Below, piece after piece: positions 55,595 to 64,000 of a stretch of DNA of 64,000 nt. Origin of the DNA: RH-AL1 sp965214415 (lineage in GTDB: Bacteria > Pseudomonadota > Alphaproteobacteria > Rhizobiales > Beijerinckiaceae); NCBI GenBank assembly GCA_965214415.1, contig CBDCBQ010000003.1:1798001-1862000 (forward strand). The letters run 5' to 3'. Both the position numbers and the translations under genes were made by a program. The notes beneath the pieces are model-generated. The model was not told the DNA's origin. It saw nothing but the letters and a program-made list of their open reading frames with translations, and did not search any database. Every line of letters begins with the position of its first letter. The first letter of the stretch is position 1.

Positions 55595-56863
55595 CTACCA
55601 TCGCTCGCGACCCTCCTGCCGCGCGAGGCTGCCCGCCAGCGCCAGCCCGGCCAGGATGAGCACGCCGACGAGCGCCATGATGCCGGGCCAGCCGGCCCGC
55701 GACCAGGCGAGGCCGCCGAGAGAGCCGAACAGGCTCGAGCCGACGTAATAGGAAAACAGGTAGAGCGAGGCCGCCGCCGCCCGATCGTGGGCGGCGCGGC
55801 GGCTGACCCAGCCCGAGGCGATCGCATGCGCGCCGAAGAAGCCGCAGGTGACCATCGCGATCGCGACGATCGCGATGGCGAGGTCGGGCACCGCCGTCAG
55901 CGCGAGGCCGGCGAGTTCGAGCGCCATCGAGGCCATCATCATGCGGCCGAGCCCGTAGCGGCCGCCGAGCCGGCCGATGTAGGCCGAGAAGGGACCTCCG
56001 AGGCTGTAGACGAGGAAGATCGAGCCGGCCCACGCCTGCGACAGCGAAAACGGCGGCGCGATGAGGCGGTAGCTCAGGTAATTGTAGGTGGTGACGAAGC
56101 CGCCCATGAGGAGAAACCCGGCGAAAAAGAGCTTCACGAGCACGGGGTCGCGCAGATGGCCGGCGAAGGCGCGGCCGAGATGGCCGAGCGATAGGCCCCG
56201 CGCCGGCTCGAACCGGCGCGAGGGCGGCAGCAGCATCGTGAACAGCGCCGCCGCGGCGAGGCCGAACGCGCCGATGACCGCCAGCGACACGCGCCAGGAG
56301 CCGGTGGCGTCGATGAGGAAGCCGACGAGCACGCGCCCCGCCATGCCGCCATAGGCGTTGCCGGCGATGTAGAGCCCCATCGCGACGGCGAGGTCGCGCG
56401 GGTGCACCTCCTCGGCGAGGTAGGCCATGGCGATGGCGGGCACGCCGGCGACCGCGACGCCGGTGAGGGCGCGCAAGGCGAGCAGCGTAATCCAGTCGGG
56501 CGCGAAGGCGCAGGCGACGGTGAGAATGCCGACCGCGAACAGCGAGACGGTCATGATCGGCTTGCGGCCGATGATGTCCGAGACGCTCCCGGCGACGAGC
56601 AGCGCGATCGCCAGCATCCCCGTCGCCAGCGACAGCGACAGGCTGGAAACGCTCGGCGAGACGTGCAGCTCGGCGGAGAACACCGGGAGCAGCGGCTGCA
56701 CGCAGTAGAGCAGCGCGTAGGTCGAGAAGCCGGCGGCGACGAGCGCCATCGTCACCTTGCGGAACTCCGGCGTGCGCGCGCGCAGGAACAGATCGGTCGA
56801 GCCGGCGAGCGCCAGCGTCTCGGCCTCCTCGAGGATCGTCTCGTGCGGTGCGCGTTCGTCCAT
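55595..56863 (-). CDS. Major facilitator superfamily transporter (arabinose-efflux type)
   Basis: 422 residues with twelve hydrophobic segments. VAGSVSDIIGRKPIMTVSLF is the loop 2-3 motif of drug-efflux-type MFS proteins; GRLGGRYGLGRMMMASM is its repeat in the second half. Substrate unknown. The first 35 residues are soluble. It lies 23 bp downstream of the phospholipase-D gene on the same strand and may be co-transcribed. Confidence 0.88.
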   Translation of the reverse strand: MDERAPHETILEEAETLALAGSTDLFLRARTPEFRKVTMALVAAGFSTYALLYCVQPLLPVFSAELHVSPSVSSLSLSLATGMLAIALLVAGSVSDIIGRKPIMTVSLFAVGILTVACAFAPDWITLLALRALTGVAVAGVPAIAMAYLAEEVHPRDLAVAMGLYIAGNAYGGMAGRVLVGFLIDATGSWRVSLAVIGAFGLAAAALFTMLLPPSRRFEPARGLSLGHLGRAFAGHLRDPVLVKLFFAGFLLMGGFVTTYNYLSYRLIAPPFSLSQAWAGSIFLVYSLGGPFSAYIGRLGGRYGLGRMMMASMALELAGLALTAVPDLAIAIVAIAMVTCGFFGAHAIASGWVSRRAAHDRAAAASLYLFSYYVGSSLFGSLGGLAWSRAGWPGIMALVGVLILAGLALAGSLARQEGRERW

Positions 56864-56886
56864 CGCCGTCCCTTCGCCGGCGTCGG

Positions 56887-58398
56887 TTAGCGGTTTCGGG
56901 TGCGCCGCACAACGTGGCGGCGCCAGCCGCGGAACAGGCCGCGATTGGCCCAGGGATCGAACATCGCGTCCGGCCCCTCCGGATCGAGGATCTCGTTCTT
57001 GGCGAGGAAGCGCTCGAGCGAGGTGAGGTCCGTCGGCTCGTAGGGTCGCACGCCGCGGCCTTGATCGCGTCGGTGGCGCTCGATCGTCGCGACGAGCGAG
57101 CCCGTCTCGGCGAGCACCGCCGCGATCTCCGCCTCCGCGACACCCAGATGCTCGGCGAGCAGCGAGGCACGGATCGCCGCGATCGTCGCCTCCGCCGCCG
57201 GGCTGGCGACGTTGCCGGCATCCAGGGTCACGTCGCACTCGGTATCGAGGCGCATCGATCTGTTGTTGAGGTTCGACGAGCCGATCCGCAGGTAGCGATC
57301 GTCGACGATCAGGATCTTGGCGTGCACGTAGATCGGCGCGCCCGCCGCCGTGAACGGGTGGTAGATCCTGAAGCGGCCACCCGGATCGCGCCGACGCAAC
57401 GCGACGACGAGGAGGGCGCGCGCGGTGTCCATGGCGATCGGCTCGAAGAAGCCCTCGGCGCGGTAGGGGTTCATGACGACGATCTCAGGACTGTCCGGCG
57501 CCGCGAGCCGCTCGGCGATCGCCAGCGCGATCCGGCGCGAGGCGAAATACTGGCTCTCGATGTAGATCCAGCGGCGCGCCGCGCGGATCAGGTCGACGAA
57601 CAGCGTCTCGACCTCGGCGATCGCCGGCGCCTCGCCCATCGCGGGCTCGGTGCGCGAGATCGCGACCTCGGCACCCTCGAAATGCGCCGCGAGTCCCTCC
57701 GGCCAGCAGGAGTTGCCGCCTTCGACGGGCGCGAGCGTGCCGCGCCCCGCGCTTTGCCAGCGCGCCCTGCAGAGATCGCCGAGCGCGGCGGCCGCGGGGC
57801 CCTCCAGCGCGGTGGTCGCGTCATGCCAGGGCTTGTAGCGCCGCCCGCCGGGCAATTTGCGGCCTGGCTCGTCGTCGCGATGGGCACGCGTGTCCCAGCG
57901 GTCGGCGGTCATGTCGATGCCGCCGCAGAAGGCGACATCGTCGTCGATGACGAGGATCTTTTGGTGGTGCGAGGCGCCGACGGGATGATGCCCGTCGAAC
58001 TGGAACGAGATGCGCGGATGCTTGATCCAGCGCGCGAGCGTCGTCAGCGTGGAGAGGTTGAGCAGCGTCTTCACCGCGCCGAGGTCCCAGCGCAGGATGA
58101 AGATCTCGAGGTCGGCGTTCTCGGCGACCAGCCATTCCAGGAACGCGCCGAGCGCGGCCGGGCCCGCTCCCGCCTCGGGGGCGCAAGACCTGTCGAGCAC
58201 GATGCGCGCGTCGAAGTCCCAGCCGACCATGATGATGCGGCGGCGTGCCTGCAGCATCGCCGCCCGGGCATGCAGGAAGTAATCCGCCGCGTCGACGATC
58301 ACCGCGACGCGCGAGGCGTCCGCGACGCGCCAGCAATTGCGCGCGGGGCACAGCACGTCCGAGGCGTCATCGAGGCTCATCGCTTGGGACCGGCTCAT
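56887..58398 (-). CDS. Phospholipase-D family protein (cardiolipin-synthase-like)
   Basis: 503 residues. Two HKD motifs are visible: HHQKILVIDDDVAFCGGID and HAKILIVDDRYLRIGSSNLNNRS, in the expected order. Members transfer phosphatidyl groups or hydrolyse phospholipids. Start ATG at 58398 lies within the first unit of a 17-bp tandem repeat; ATG at 58380 (MSLDDASDV) would avoid this, but no ribosome-binding site marks either. Confidence 0.9.
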   Translation of the reverse strand: MSRSQAMSLDDASDVLCPARNCWRVADASRVAVIVDAADYFLHARAAMLQARRRIIMVGWDFDARIVLDRSCAPEAGAGPAALGAFLEWLVAENADLEIFILRWDLGAVKTLLNLSTLTTLARWIKHPRISFQFDGHHPVGASHHQKILVIDDDVAFCGGIDMTADRWDTRAHRDDEPGRKLPGGRRYKPWHDATTALEGPAAAALGDLCRARWQSAGRGTLAPVEGGNSCWPEGLAAHFEGAEVAISRTEPAMGEAPAIAEVETLFVDLIRAARRWIYIESQYFASRRIALAIAERLAAPDSPEIVVMNPYRAEGFFEPIAMDTARALLVVALRRRDPGGRFRIYHPFTAAGAPIYVHAKILIVDDRYLRIGSSNLNNRSMRLDTECDVTLDAGNVASPAAEATIAAIRASLLAEHLGVAEAEIAAVLAETGSLVATIERHRRDQGRGVRPYEPTDLTSLERFLAKNEILDPEGPDAMFDPWANRGLFRGWRRHVVRRTRNR

Positions 58399-58512
58399 GT
58401 CGCTGTCAGACTCATGTCGCTGTCAGACTCGTGGCGCTGTCAGACTCGTGGCGCTGTCAGATTCATGGCGCGGTCGGATTCATGGCGCGGTCGGAAATCA
58501 TGGCGCTGTCAC
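58394..58512. repeat. Seven-copy 17-bp tandem repeat
   Basis: Units at 58394, 58411, 58428, 58445, 58462, 58479 and 58496, of the form CTCATGTCGCTGTCAGA. Units 1-2 are identical, as are 3-4 and 5-6. The first unit contains the start codon of the phospholipase-D gene. Confidence 0.9.
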
Positions 58513-58897
58513 TCCTGGCGTCTTGTCGCCGCACCCGTCGCGGGCGGCAAGGCTGCTGGCGGATGGGGCGTGGCGGTGCCACCCACGGCATCTTCACGTG
58601 CTGGCAAGGCTATGCCGAAGGATCATTCGAATAACCGCGCCCTGCAACGCCTTGTTGACGAATGTCGCGCTCAATGGATCTCACGTCGACGCGCCCTAGG
58701 GGCCGGCCCGATCACCCGCGACCCCTCGAGCGCACGCTGGGGCGCGTCGGCGCAGCATTTCGATCGTTTCCGCGGCATCCCGCGCGGAAATTTTAGGCCG
58801 ATCGCGCCCCGCGCGGCGCCCTGTCATCAGACAGCTTGCGGCGCGGCTCCGGCGCGCTATCCTACCCTTTGCTTCCGAGCCCGGAGGGATTCGTAGA
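58513..58897. other. Non-coding stretch between divergent genes
   Basis: 385 bp with no convincing gene. Short frames exist on both strands but have no family-like sequence or ribosome-binding site. It presumably holds the promoter of bpt. Confidence 0.5.
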
Positions 58898-59635
58898 GTG
58901 TCGAGAGAGCCGCGCGACGCCCCGCAATTCTACCTGACGGCACCGTCGCCCTGCCCGTACCTGCCGCACCGCGAGGAGCGAAAGGTCTTCACGCATCTCA
59001 TCGGCCGCCGCGCGGTCGCGCTCAACGACACGCTGACGCAATCGGGCTTCCGCCGCTCGCAGACGATCGCCTACCGCCCGGCATGCGAGTCCTGCCGCGC
59101 CTGCGTCTCCGTCCGCGTCAAGGCACAGGAATTCCAGTCGACCAAGAGCCTGCGCCGCGTCATCGAGCGCAATGTCGACCTGCGCGCGACCGTCGTGCGC
59201 TCCGAGCCGACGTCCGAGCAATACGCGCTCTTTCGCACCTACCTCGACGCGCGCCACGCCGACGGCGGCATGGCCGACATGACGGTGCTCGATTACTCGA
59301 TGATGGTGGAGGACTCGCATGTCCAGACGCGGCTCGTCGAATATCGCGTCGGCGCCGTGTCGGGTTCATCGCCCGGGCAACTGGCCGCGGTCTGCCTGAC
59401 CGACGTGCTCGCCGATGGCCTGTCGATGGTCTACTCGTTCTTCGACCCTGTCTTCGAGGCGCGCTCGCTCGGCAGCTTCATGATCATGGATCACATCGAG
59501 CGGGCGAGGAAGCTTGGCTTGCCGCACCTCTACCTCGGCTATTGGGTCGAGGGATCGAAGAAGATGGCCTACAAGGCGCGCTACCTGCCGCAGGAGCGGC
59601 TCGGCATGAATGGCTGGGACCGCGTCGAGGCCTAG
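58898..59635 (+). CDS. bpt: Aspartate/glutamate leucyltransferase
   Basis: 245 residues from GTG at 58898, preceded by GTAGAGT. Transfers leucine from tRNA to N-terminal Asp or Glu for the N-end rule pathway. The cysteine-rich start RPACESCRACVSVRV, and the C-terminal LYLGYWVEGSKKMAYKARYLPQE, are characteristic of the Bpt/ATE family. Confidence 0.95.
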   Translation: MSREPRDAPQFYLTAPSPCPYLPHREERKVFTHLIGRRAVALNDTLTQSGFRRSQTIAYRPACESCRACVSVRVKAQEFQSTKSLRRVIERNVDLRATVVRSEPTSEQYALFRTYLDARHADGGMADMTVLDYSMMVEDSHVQTRLVEYRVGAVSGSSPGQLAAVCLTDVLADGLSMVYSFFDPVFEARSLGSFMIMDHIERARKLGLPHLYLGYWVEGSKKMAYKARYLPQERLGMNGWDRVEA

Positions 59636-59877
59636 CCGCCGCCGCCGTTGGCGTTCAACGGATCGCGCAGCTTGCGGATCTGGTTGTTGAACGGCAGGTT
59701 GCCCCGCGAGCCGCCCTCGATGGTTTCCGGATAGAAGCTGAAGGCTGGTTGCGGCGGCACGTCGACCGTGGGCGTCGCGGCGAGCTGGTGCCGATGATGG
59801 CGGACGCGGGCCGCGGCCTGTCCGGTGACGCCGAGCGCAATGGAGCCGACGATCGTGGCCATGGCTATCGATCTCAT
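59632..59877 (-). CDS. Small exported protein
   Basis: 81 residues with a signal peptide (MRSIAMATIVGSIALGVTGQAAA). The mature part contains VRHHRHQL and FYPETIEGGSRGNLPFNNQIRKLRDPLNANGGGG; no family recognised. It converges on bpt with the stop codons overlapping. Confidence 0.7.
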   Translation of the reverse strand: MRSIAMATIVGSIALGVTGQAAARVRHHRHQLAATPTVDVPPQPAFSFYPETIEGGSRGNLPFNNQIRKLRDPLNANGGGG

Positions 59878-60083
59878 CACCCGCGCGATCTCCGAATCCG
59901 ATGTGTGGTGGCACAAGGCCCGAGCCCCGTGCCCGTTCCGTCACAATCAACCGTCGACATGCCGCGGCTCGCCCAATTCTACCGCATTGCAATATGAGCA
60001 CCCCAGCCCATACGCAGGCGCCGGGCATAAGCTGTTGGCGCAGCATGCATTAGCGCTTATACCGCAGCGCAGCATCAATTCCG

Positions 60084-60332
60084 GTGCGCTGGCACGGGAA
60101 ACTCGTCGTGAGCAAAGTCCGCCCCCACCACGGCATGCGTGTCGCCGTTCTCGTTCGCCTTTCGGCGTTCATCGTAGCGGCGGCGAGTGTCGTCTTGATC
60201 CCCTCCTCGCTTGCCGCCGCCGCGGCGGGGCATGTCGGCGCGGGTACCGCCCTCGCGGCGACAGGCGCCGCCGCGTTGCTGTCGCTGCTGACAAGCTTCG
60301 CCGCGCGCCGCCTCGACCCAATGCGCGGCTAG
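60084..60332 (+). CDS. Small membrane protein
   Basis: 82 residues from GTG at 60084; starts at 60108 and 60138 are also possible. Two hydrophobic segments (AVLVRLSAFIVAAASVVLI and GTALAATGAAALLSLLTSFAA) make a probable two-helix inner-membrane protein. No family recognised. Confidence 0.5.
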   Translation: MRWHGKLVVSKVRPHHGMRVAVLVRLSAFIVAAASVVLIPSSLAAAAAGHVGAGTALAATGAAALLSLLTSFAARRLDPMRG

Positions 60333-60425
60333 GTCGTCACGCCTGAGCCACCGCGGGCTCGGACGATTGGCACCCGGCGGAATTCGATGTAGACGGAAAG
60401 CGCTGTCGAGTTTGCGAGCGCGCGT

Positions 60426-60959
60426 ATGTCGACCCGTCTTCGCCCAAGCCTACGTCTCGCGCCGGTCGCCGGTGCCTTGATCTCTCTCGCGGCGAGCGGC
60501 GCGTTCGCGCAGGACCGCTGCACCGGCACGCTGTGCGACCTCTATTATGGCAACTCGTCCCCCGCCAAGCCCGTGGCCCCATCCACGCCGGCGCCGGCTG
60601 GCCAAGCGGCTACGCCTCGCGCCGACGGCCTGCTAGGCCGTCTCTTCTCGAATGGCGCGACAGCGGGACCGTCGACCAACACGGCCCCTGCCAAGCCGCT
60701 CGTGGCGGTTCAGGGCGGCGGCCTGATCGGCATGGCGAACGGGACCGCGCCGTCGCGCTGCAGCGGCACGCTGTGTGACCTTTACTACGGCGGACCGCCG
60801 CCGGAGGCGCCCGCGCAACCCGAAGCCGCGCCGATCGCGCCGGCGCGGGATGCGGAGGCGGCAGCCGATGAAGCGCCGGCGCCGTCCCGACCTATCTCGA
60901 GGGAGCCGGAACCGCGCTGCGCCGTCAACGCGCATGATCCCTGGCAGTGCTACAGGTAG
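60426..60959 (+). CDS. Exported protein with repeated CxGTLCDLYYG motif
   Basis: 177 residues. Signal peptide of about 28 residues ending GAFAQD. The mature part carries two copies of a Cys motif, RCTGTLCDLYYGN (about 31-43) and RCSGTLCDLYYGG (about 111-123), separated by Pro/Ala/Thr-rich linkers, then a last RCAVNAHDPWQCYR. Six cysteines in pairs suggest disulfide-bonded knots on an extended, disordered chain. No family recognised. Confidence 0.7.
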   Translation: MSTRLRPSLRLAPVAGALISLAASGAFAQDRCTGTLCDLYYGNSSPAKPVAPSTPAPAGQAATPRADGLLGRLFSNGATAGPSTNTAPAKPLVAVQGGGLIGMANGTAPSRCSGTLCDLYYGGPPPEAPAQPEAAPIAPARDAEAAADEAPAPSRPISREPEPRCAVNAHDPWQCYR

Positions 60960-60990
60960 ATCGATCGCGATCGGGTCGCGCTGGCGCGCA

Positions 60991-61647
60991 TCAAAACTCG
61001 ACCTCGAGTTCTTCGATATCCTCGGGCTCGGCGCGCGCGGCGGCCTCCCATTCGTGCATCTCCGGCATGGCGAGGATCAAGCCGCAGTAGTCCGTGCAGG
61101 CTCGGTCGACCGTCACATGGTATGTCCGCAAACGAGTGACGACAGGTGCGAACATCGCGTCCGCCATCGATCGTTCCTCGCCGAGCAGGTATGGGCCGCC
61201 GAATGCCTCGAGGCATTCGCGCCAGATCGTCGTGATTCGGTCGATGTCGGCCTGGGCGCGCGACCAAACCTTGAACGTCGGAAAGCTCCCCTTGAGGTTC
61301 ATCGGCAGCGCCGTGCGGAGCGGCGCGAAGCCCGCGTGCATCTCGCCGCTGATCGAGCGACACCGCGCGCGCCGCGTCCGGTCCCAGGGCAGGATTTTGG
61401 CGTCGGGACGAAGCTCGTGGAGGTACTCGCCGATCGCCAGGTTGTTCCAGATCGTCAGACCATCGTGGCGCAGGCACGGAACCAGCATCGACGGCGACAG
61501 GAGGAGCAGCTCGGCGCGCGTCGACGGGTCGTCGAGAGGTGCGATCTCGACCTCGAAATCGAGGCCCGACATCTTGGCGAGAAGCCATCCCCGCAGCGAC
61601 CAGGACGAGTAGTTGCGACTGCTGATCGTGAGTGTCGCCTCGGCCAC
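60991..61647 (-). CDS. Glutathione S-transferase family protein
   Basis: 218 residues from GTG at 61647, preceded by GAGGAGG. N-terminal thioredoxin-like part TLTISSRNYSSWSLRGWLLAK, followed by VPCLRHDGLTIWNNLAIGEYLHE (the family's cis-proline and glutathione-binding segment) and the all-helical C-terminal half. The residue after SSRNYS at the catalytic position is Ser, so it would be a Ser-type or a non-catalytic member. Confidence 0.88.
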   Translation of the reverse strand: MAEATLTISSRNYSSWSLRGWLLAKMSGLDFEVEIAPLDDPSTRAELLLLSPSMLVPCLRHDGLTIWNNLAIGEYLHELRPDAKILPWDRTRRARCRSISGEMHAGFAPLRTALPMNLKGSFPTFKVWSRAQADIDRITTIWRECLEAFGGPYLLGEERSMADAMFAPVVTRLRTYHVTVDRACTDYCGLILAMPEMHEWEAAARAEPEDIEELEVEF

Positions 61648-61732
61648 AGTCGGCCCTCCTCGCACGAGAATTCGAGCCGCTGGCTTGCATGTTGCATGCC
61701 GGGGCCCTTCGTTAAGCGATACATTACGACAG

Positions 61733-61784
61733 GATCGAGACGTCGGATCGAAACGTCGGATCGAGACCTCGGATCGAGACGTCC
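61733..61784. repeat. Four-copy 13-bp tandem repeat upstream of phaZ
   Basis: GATCGAGACGTCG, GATCGAAACGTCG, GATCGAGACCTCG, GATCGAGACGTCC at 61733, 61746, 61759 and 61772. Imperfect copies continue to about 61812. It lies between the divergent GST and PHB depolymerase genes. Confidence 0.85.
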
Positions 61785-61835
61785 GAGTAAGATGTCGGAG
61801 CAACATGTCGGAGAACGCGTGCTGGCCGGGGTGAG

Positions 61836-63050
61836 ATGATCTACCAGGCCTTCGAGGCGCAGGCGTCCTTCTTCGATCTCATGCGTGTCTCCGCCTCGTT
61901 CGCGGCGACGACATTGCGCCTGCCGTGGCCGACGCTCATTCCACAGACCCTGGCGGGGCTAGCCGGCCAGCTCGAGGCCTTCGCGGACGTTCGCATCACC
62001 GCGACGCGGCCGGCCTTCGACATCAAGCCGATCTTGATCGGCAACGCGCTCGTCGAGGTCGAGGAAGAGGTCGTTGCGCGCACGCCGTTCGCGACGCTGC
62101 TGCGTTTCAAGAAGGATCATGCGGCCGAGCAGCCAAAGGTGCTCGTGGTGGCGCCGATGTCCGGTCATTTCGCGACGCTGCTGCGCGCGACGGTGCAGAC
62201 GATGCTGATCGATCACGACGTCTACATCACCGATTGGCACAACATCCGCGACGTGCCGCCCGAGGCAGGCCTGTTCGACGTCTCGACCTATGTCGAGGAG
62301 ATCATGCATTTCCTCCGCGTGCTCGGCGAGGGCGCGCACCTGGTGGCGGTTTGCCAGCCGACGGTGCCGGCGCTCGCCGCCGCCGCGCTGATGGCGGAAG
62401 ACGGCGATCCGGCGCTGCCGCGCAGCCTGACCCTGATGGCGGGCCCGATCGATACCCGCATCAATCCGACGGCCGTGAACCGTCTCGCCCAGACGAAGCC
62501 GATCGAATGGTTTGAGCGCAATCTGACGGACGTCGTGCCAGCCTTCTATCGCGGCTACGGACGGCGCGTCTATCCCGGCTTCATGCAGCTGACCGCGTTC
62601 ATGAGCATGAACATCGAGCGCCACAAGGCCGCCTTCGCCGACATGGCGCGCGCGCTGGCCGAGGGCGATGGCGCGCGTTACGCGACGCTGAGCACCTTCT
62701 ACGACGAGTATCTCGCCGTGATGGATCTGCCGGCCGAATTCTATCTCGAGACCGTGCGGAAGGTGTTTCAGGAGCACGCGCTGCCCAAGGGCGCGCTCGT
62801 GATCTCGGGGCGACGCATCGAGCCGCGATCGATCCGCCGCATGGCCCTTCTGACGGTCGAGGGCGAGCGTGACGATATCTGCGGTCTCGGCCAGACCATG
62901 GCGGCGCAAGACCTGTGCTCGAGCCTGCGCGCGTACCGCAAGGTGCACCACGTGCAGACCGGCGTCGGCCATTACGGCGTCTTCAGCGGGCGCCGTTGGG
63001 TCGGCGAGATCTATCCGCGCGTCCGCGACACGATCGCGATGGCGAGCTGA
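61836..63050 (+). CDS. phaZ: Intracellular polyhydroxybutyrate depolymerase
   Basis: 404 residues. Degrades stored PHB granules. The nucleophile is a cysteine in the lipase-box-like VCQPTVPAL (Cys173). VVAPMSGHFATLLR, ITDWHNIRDVPPEAG and the C-terminal histidine region VGHYGVFSGRRW are typical of the class. The 13-bp repeats lie just upstream. Confidence 0.93.
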   Translation: MIYQAFEAQASFFDLMRVSASFAATTLRLPWPTLIPQTLAGLAGQLEAFADVRITATRPAFDIKPILIGNALVEVEEEVVARTPFATLLRFKKDHAAEQPKVLVVAPMSGHFATLLRATVQTMLIDHDVYITDWHNIRDVPPEAGLFDVSTYVEEIMHFLRVLGEGAHLVAVCQPTVPALAAAALMAEDGDPALPRSLTLMAGPIDTRINPTAVNRLAQTKPIEWFERNLTDVVPAFYRGYGRRVYPGFMQLTAFMSMNIERHKAAFADMARALAEGDGARYATLSTFYDEYLAVMDLPAEFYLETVRKVFQEHALPKGALVISGRRIEPRSIRRMALLTVEGERDDICGLGQTMAAQDLCSSLRAYRKVHHVQTGVGHYGVFSGRRWVGEIYPRVRDTIAMAS

Positions 63051-63069
63051 GGCGGCCCGAGGCCGTCCG

Positions 63070-63312
63070 CTACTTCGACTTGTCGAAGCGAGCCTTGCAC
63101 TTGGGCCGCAGGCTTTCGTACTTCGCCTTCATGCACTCCTGGATCGCTTCGATATCGGGCAGCTTGTCTCGGCACAGGCGCATCGCGTCGGCCGAGCAGG
63201 CGGTGACGTCCTCGATCGTGTAGCTCGGCGCGTCCCCTGCCGTCGCGATGCCGGCGAAGGCCGGGATCAGGGCAAGGACGCAAAGAACTAGCGGCGAGGC
63301 TTTGGCGGACAT
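63070..63312 (-). CDS. Small exported cysteine-containing protein
   Basis: 80 residues from ATG at 63312 (84 from 63324). Signal peptide about 25 residues (SPLVLCVLALIPAFAGIATAG). Mature part TIEDVTACSADAMRLCRDKLPDIEAIQECMKAKYESLRPKCKARF: four cysteines in a helical CxxxxxxxC pattern, resembling small periplasmic or cysteine-rich-repeat proteins. Function unknown. Confidence 0.75.
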   Translation of the reverse strand: MSAKASPLVLCVLALIPAFAGIATAGDAPSYTIEDVTACSADAMRLCRDKLPDIEAIQECMKAKYESLRPKCKARFDKSK

Positions 63313-63598
63313 CGAGAACTCCATGGTTGCCGCGCTTGTAAGCGCCCAGCCGTGCGAAGCAAGCGGAAGCTGCGAGGCCGCGTGGCCCTCGAAGGCGATC
63401 CCGCCGATGCGCTTCGACGTGGCGTTGTTAAGAGTAGATTAGGTCTCTGGCCCGGGGCCCTTGCATTTCGTTGCAACCCGGTAACACCCGCCGGGATAAG
63501 GCCTCCCAACCGCCTTGAAACCGCCTTTACAGGTTGTCGCTCGGGCTCTTTCAGCTATTCATCGGTCATCGCATTCCGCACCCGAAAGGAACACCAGC

Positions 63599-64000
63599 GT
63601 GATTCGTAAAGTCCTCTTGTCAACGGTGGCTATTGTCGCCATCAGCGGAACAGCTTTCGCGGCTGATCTGCCTTCGCGCCGGGCTCCTCCGGTGTTTGTC
63701 CCGCCGCCGATCCCCGTCTTCACTTGGACAGGCTTCTACATCGGTGGCGACATCGGTTACGGCTTCGGCAAGGACGTCGCCCGTGTCGGTACGGCGACCT
63801 ACAACGTCGGCTCGGCCAACGCTCTCCTCGGCGGCGGCCATCTCGGCTACAACTTCTCGACGCAGTCGCTCCCGCTGCTCGCGGGTCTCGGCTCCGCGGC
63901 CAACGGCCTCGTCGGTGGCGGCCTCGTGGTCGGTGTCGAAGGTGACATCACCGGTTCGGATTACCGCCGCAGCGTGGCCTTCGAGCAGGACAAGTCCGAC
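63599..64000 (+). CDS. Outer-membrane beta-barrel protein, N-terminal part
   Basis: 134 codons from GTG at 63599, open at the window end. AAAGGA lies upstream. Leader VIRKVLLSTVAIVAISGTAFAAD; then FTWTGFYIGGDIGYGFGK, LGGGHLGYNF and VGGGLVVGVEGDITGSDYR, which are the amphipathic strands of the alphaproteobacterial porin-like OmpA/Omp25-type family. Truncated by the window. Confidence 0.88.
   Translation, partial: MIRKVLLSTVAIVAISGTAFAADLPSRRAPPVFVPPPIPVFTWTGFYIGGDIGYGFGKDVARVGTATYNVGSANALLGGGHLGYNFSTQSLPLLAGLGSAANGLVGGGLVVGVEGDITGSDYRRSVAFEQDKSD

Noticed and set aside
58394..58512. CRISPR array
   Set aside because: Units are 17 bp and contiguous, without spacers, and no cas gene is near.

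Overview
The window comes from a high-GC alphaproteobacterium, most likely of the Hyphomicrobiales (Rhizobiales). The pointers are a CcrM-type GANTC methyltransferase, an ilvBN-ilvC branch with a classical attenuator, pyruvate phosphate dikinase, a malic enzyme fused to a phosphotransacetylase-like domain, an intracellular PHB depolymerase, and intergenic palindromes typical of this order. Placement below order is not possible from the sequence alone.

Bases 1-20,000 form a selenium island. It holds selB, tRNA-Sec (anticodon UCA), selA, selD and all parts of a putative selenate ABC transporter. It also holds TusA-like and DsrE-like sulfur/selenium carrier proteins and a TusA-like domain fused to a core methionine synthase (MetE C-terminal) domain. 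At its head lie two paralogous family-5 (OppA/DppA-type) solute-binding proteins, each interrupted at the same conserved position by an in-frame TGA. A nearly invariant 49-nt stretch that can fold into a SECIS-like hairpin starts at each TGA. I read both as selenoproteins; this is the main discovery in the window. One has a signal peptide and no cysteine at all; the other has no signal peptide. A small molbindin-like protein lies between them.

The island is interrupted at 14.3-17.4 kb by a decayed antitoxin gene, AT-rich DNA and a phage/plasmid-type primase-helicase with its own palindromic operator. This insertion separates the selenate-binding protein from its ATPase and permease.

Bases 20,000-64,000 are mostly core genome: recO, ilvB-ilvN-ilvC, maeB, a CYTH phosphatase, a polyprenyl diphosphate synthase, a SleB hydrolase, ppdK, dxs, rpmF, leuB, parC, ccrM, rnhB, a phospholipase-D family enzyme, bpt and phaZ. 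Between them are toxin-antitoxin modules: one intact (Xre/RES) and others decayed (MNT/HEPN, DUF433/DUF5615; a fourth lies in the selenium island). There is also a rearranged response-regulator locus, a glycine-rich protein with a C-terminal Hint domain, short tandem repeats and dispersed palindromes. The ilvB leader carries a leader peptide rich in Ile/Val/Leu codons followed by an intrinsic terminator, so branched-chain amino-acid synthesis is probably controlled by attenuation.

The selenium genes suggest one system: selenate uptake (ABC transporter), reduction and carriage (TusA/DsrE proteins, selD), Sec-tRNA synthesis (selA, tRNA-Sec), recoding (selB with SECIS), and dedicated products (the two Sec-containing binding proteins). 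The role of those products is unknown.
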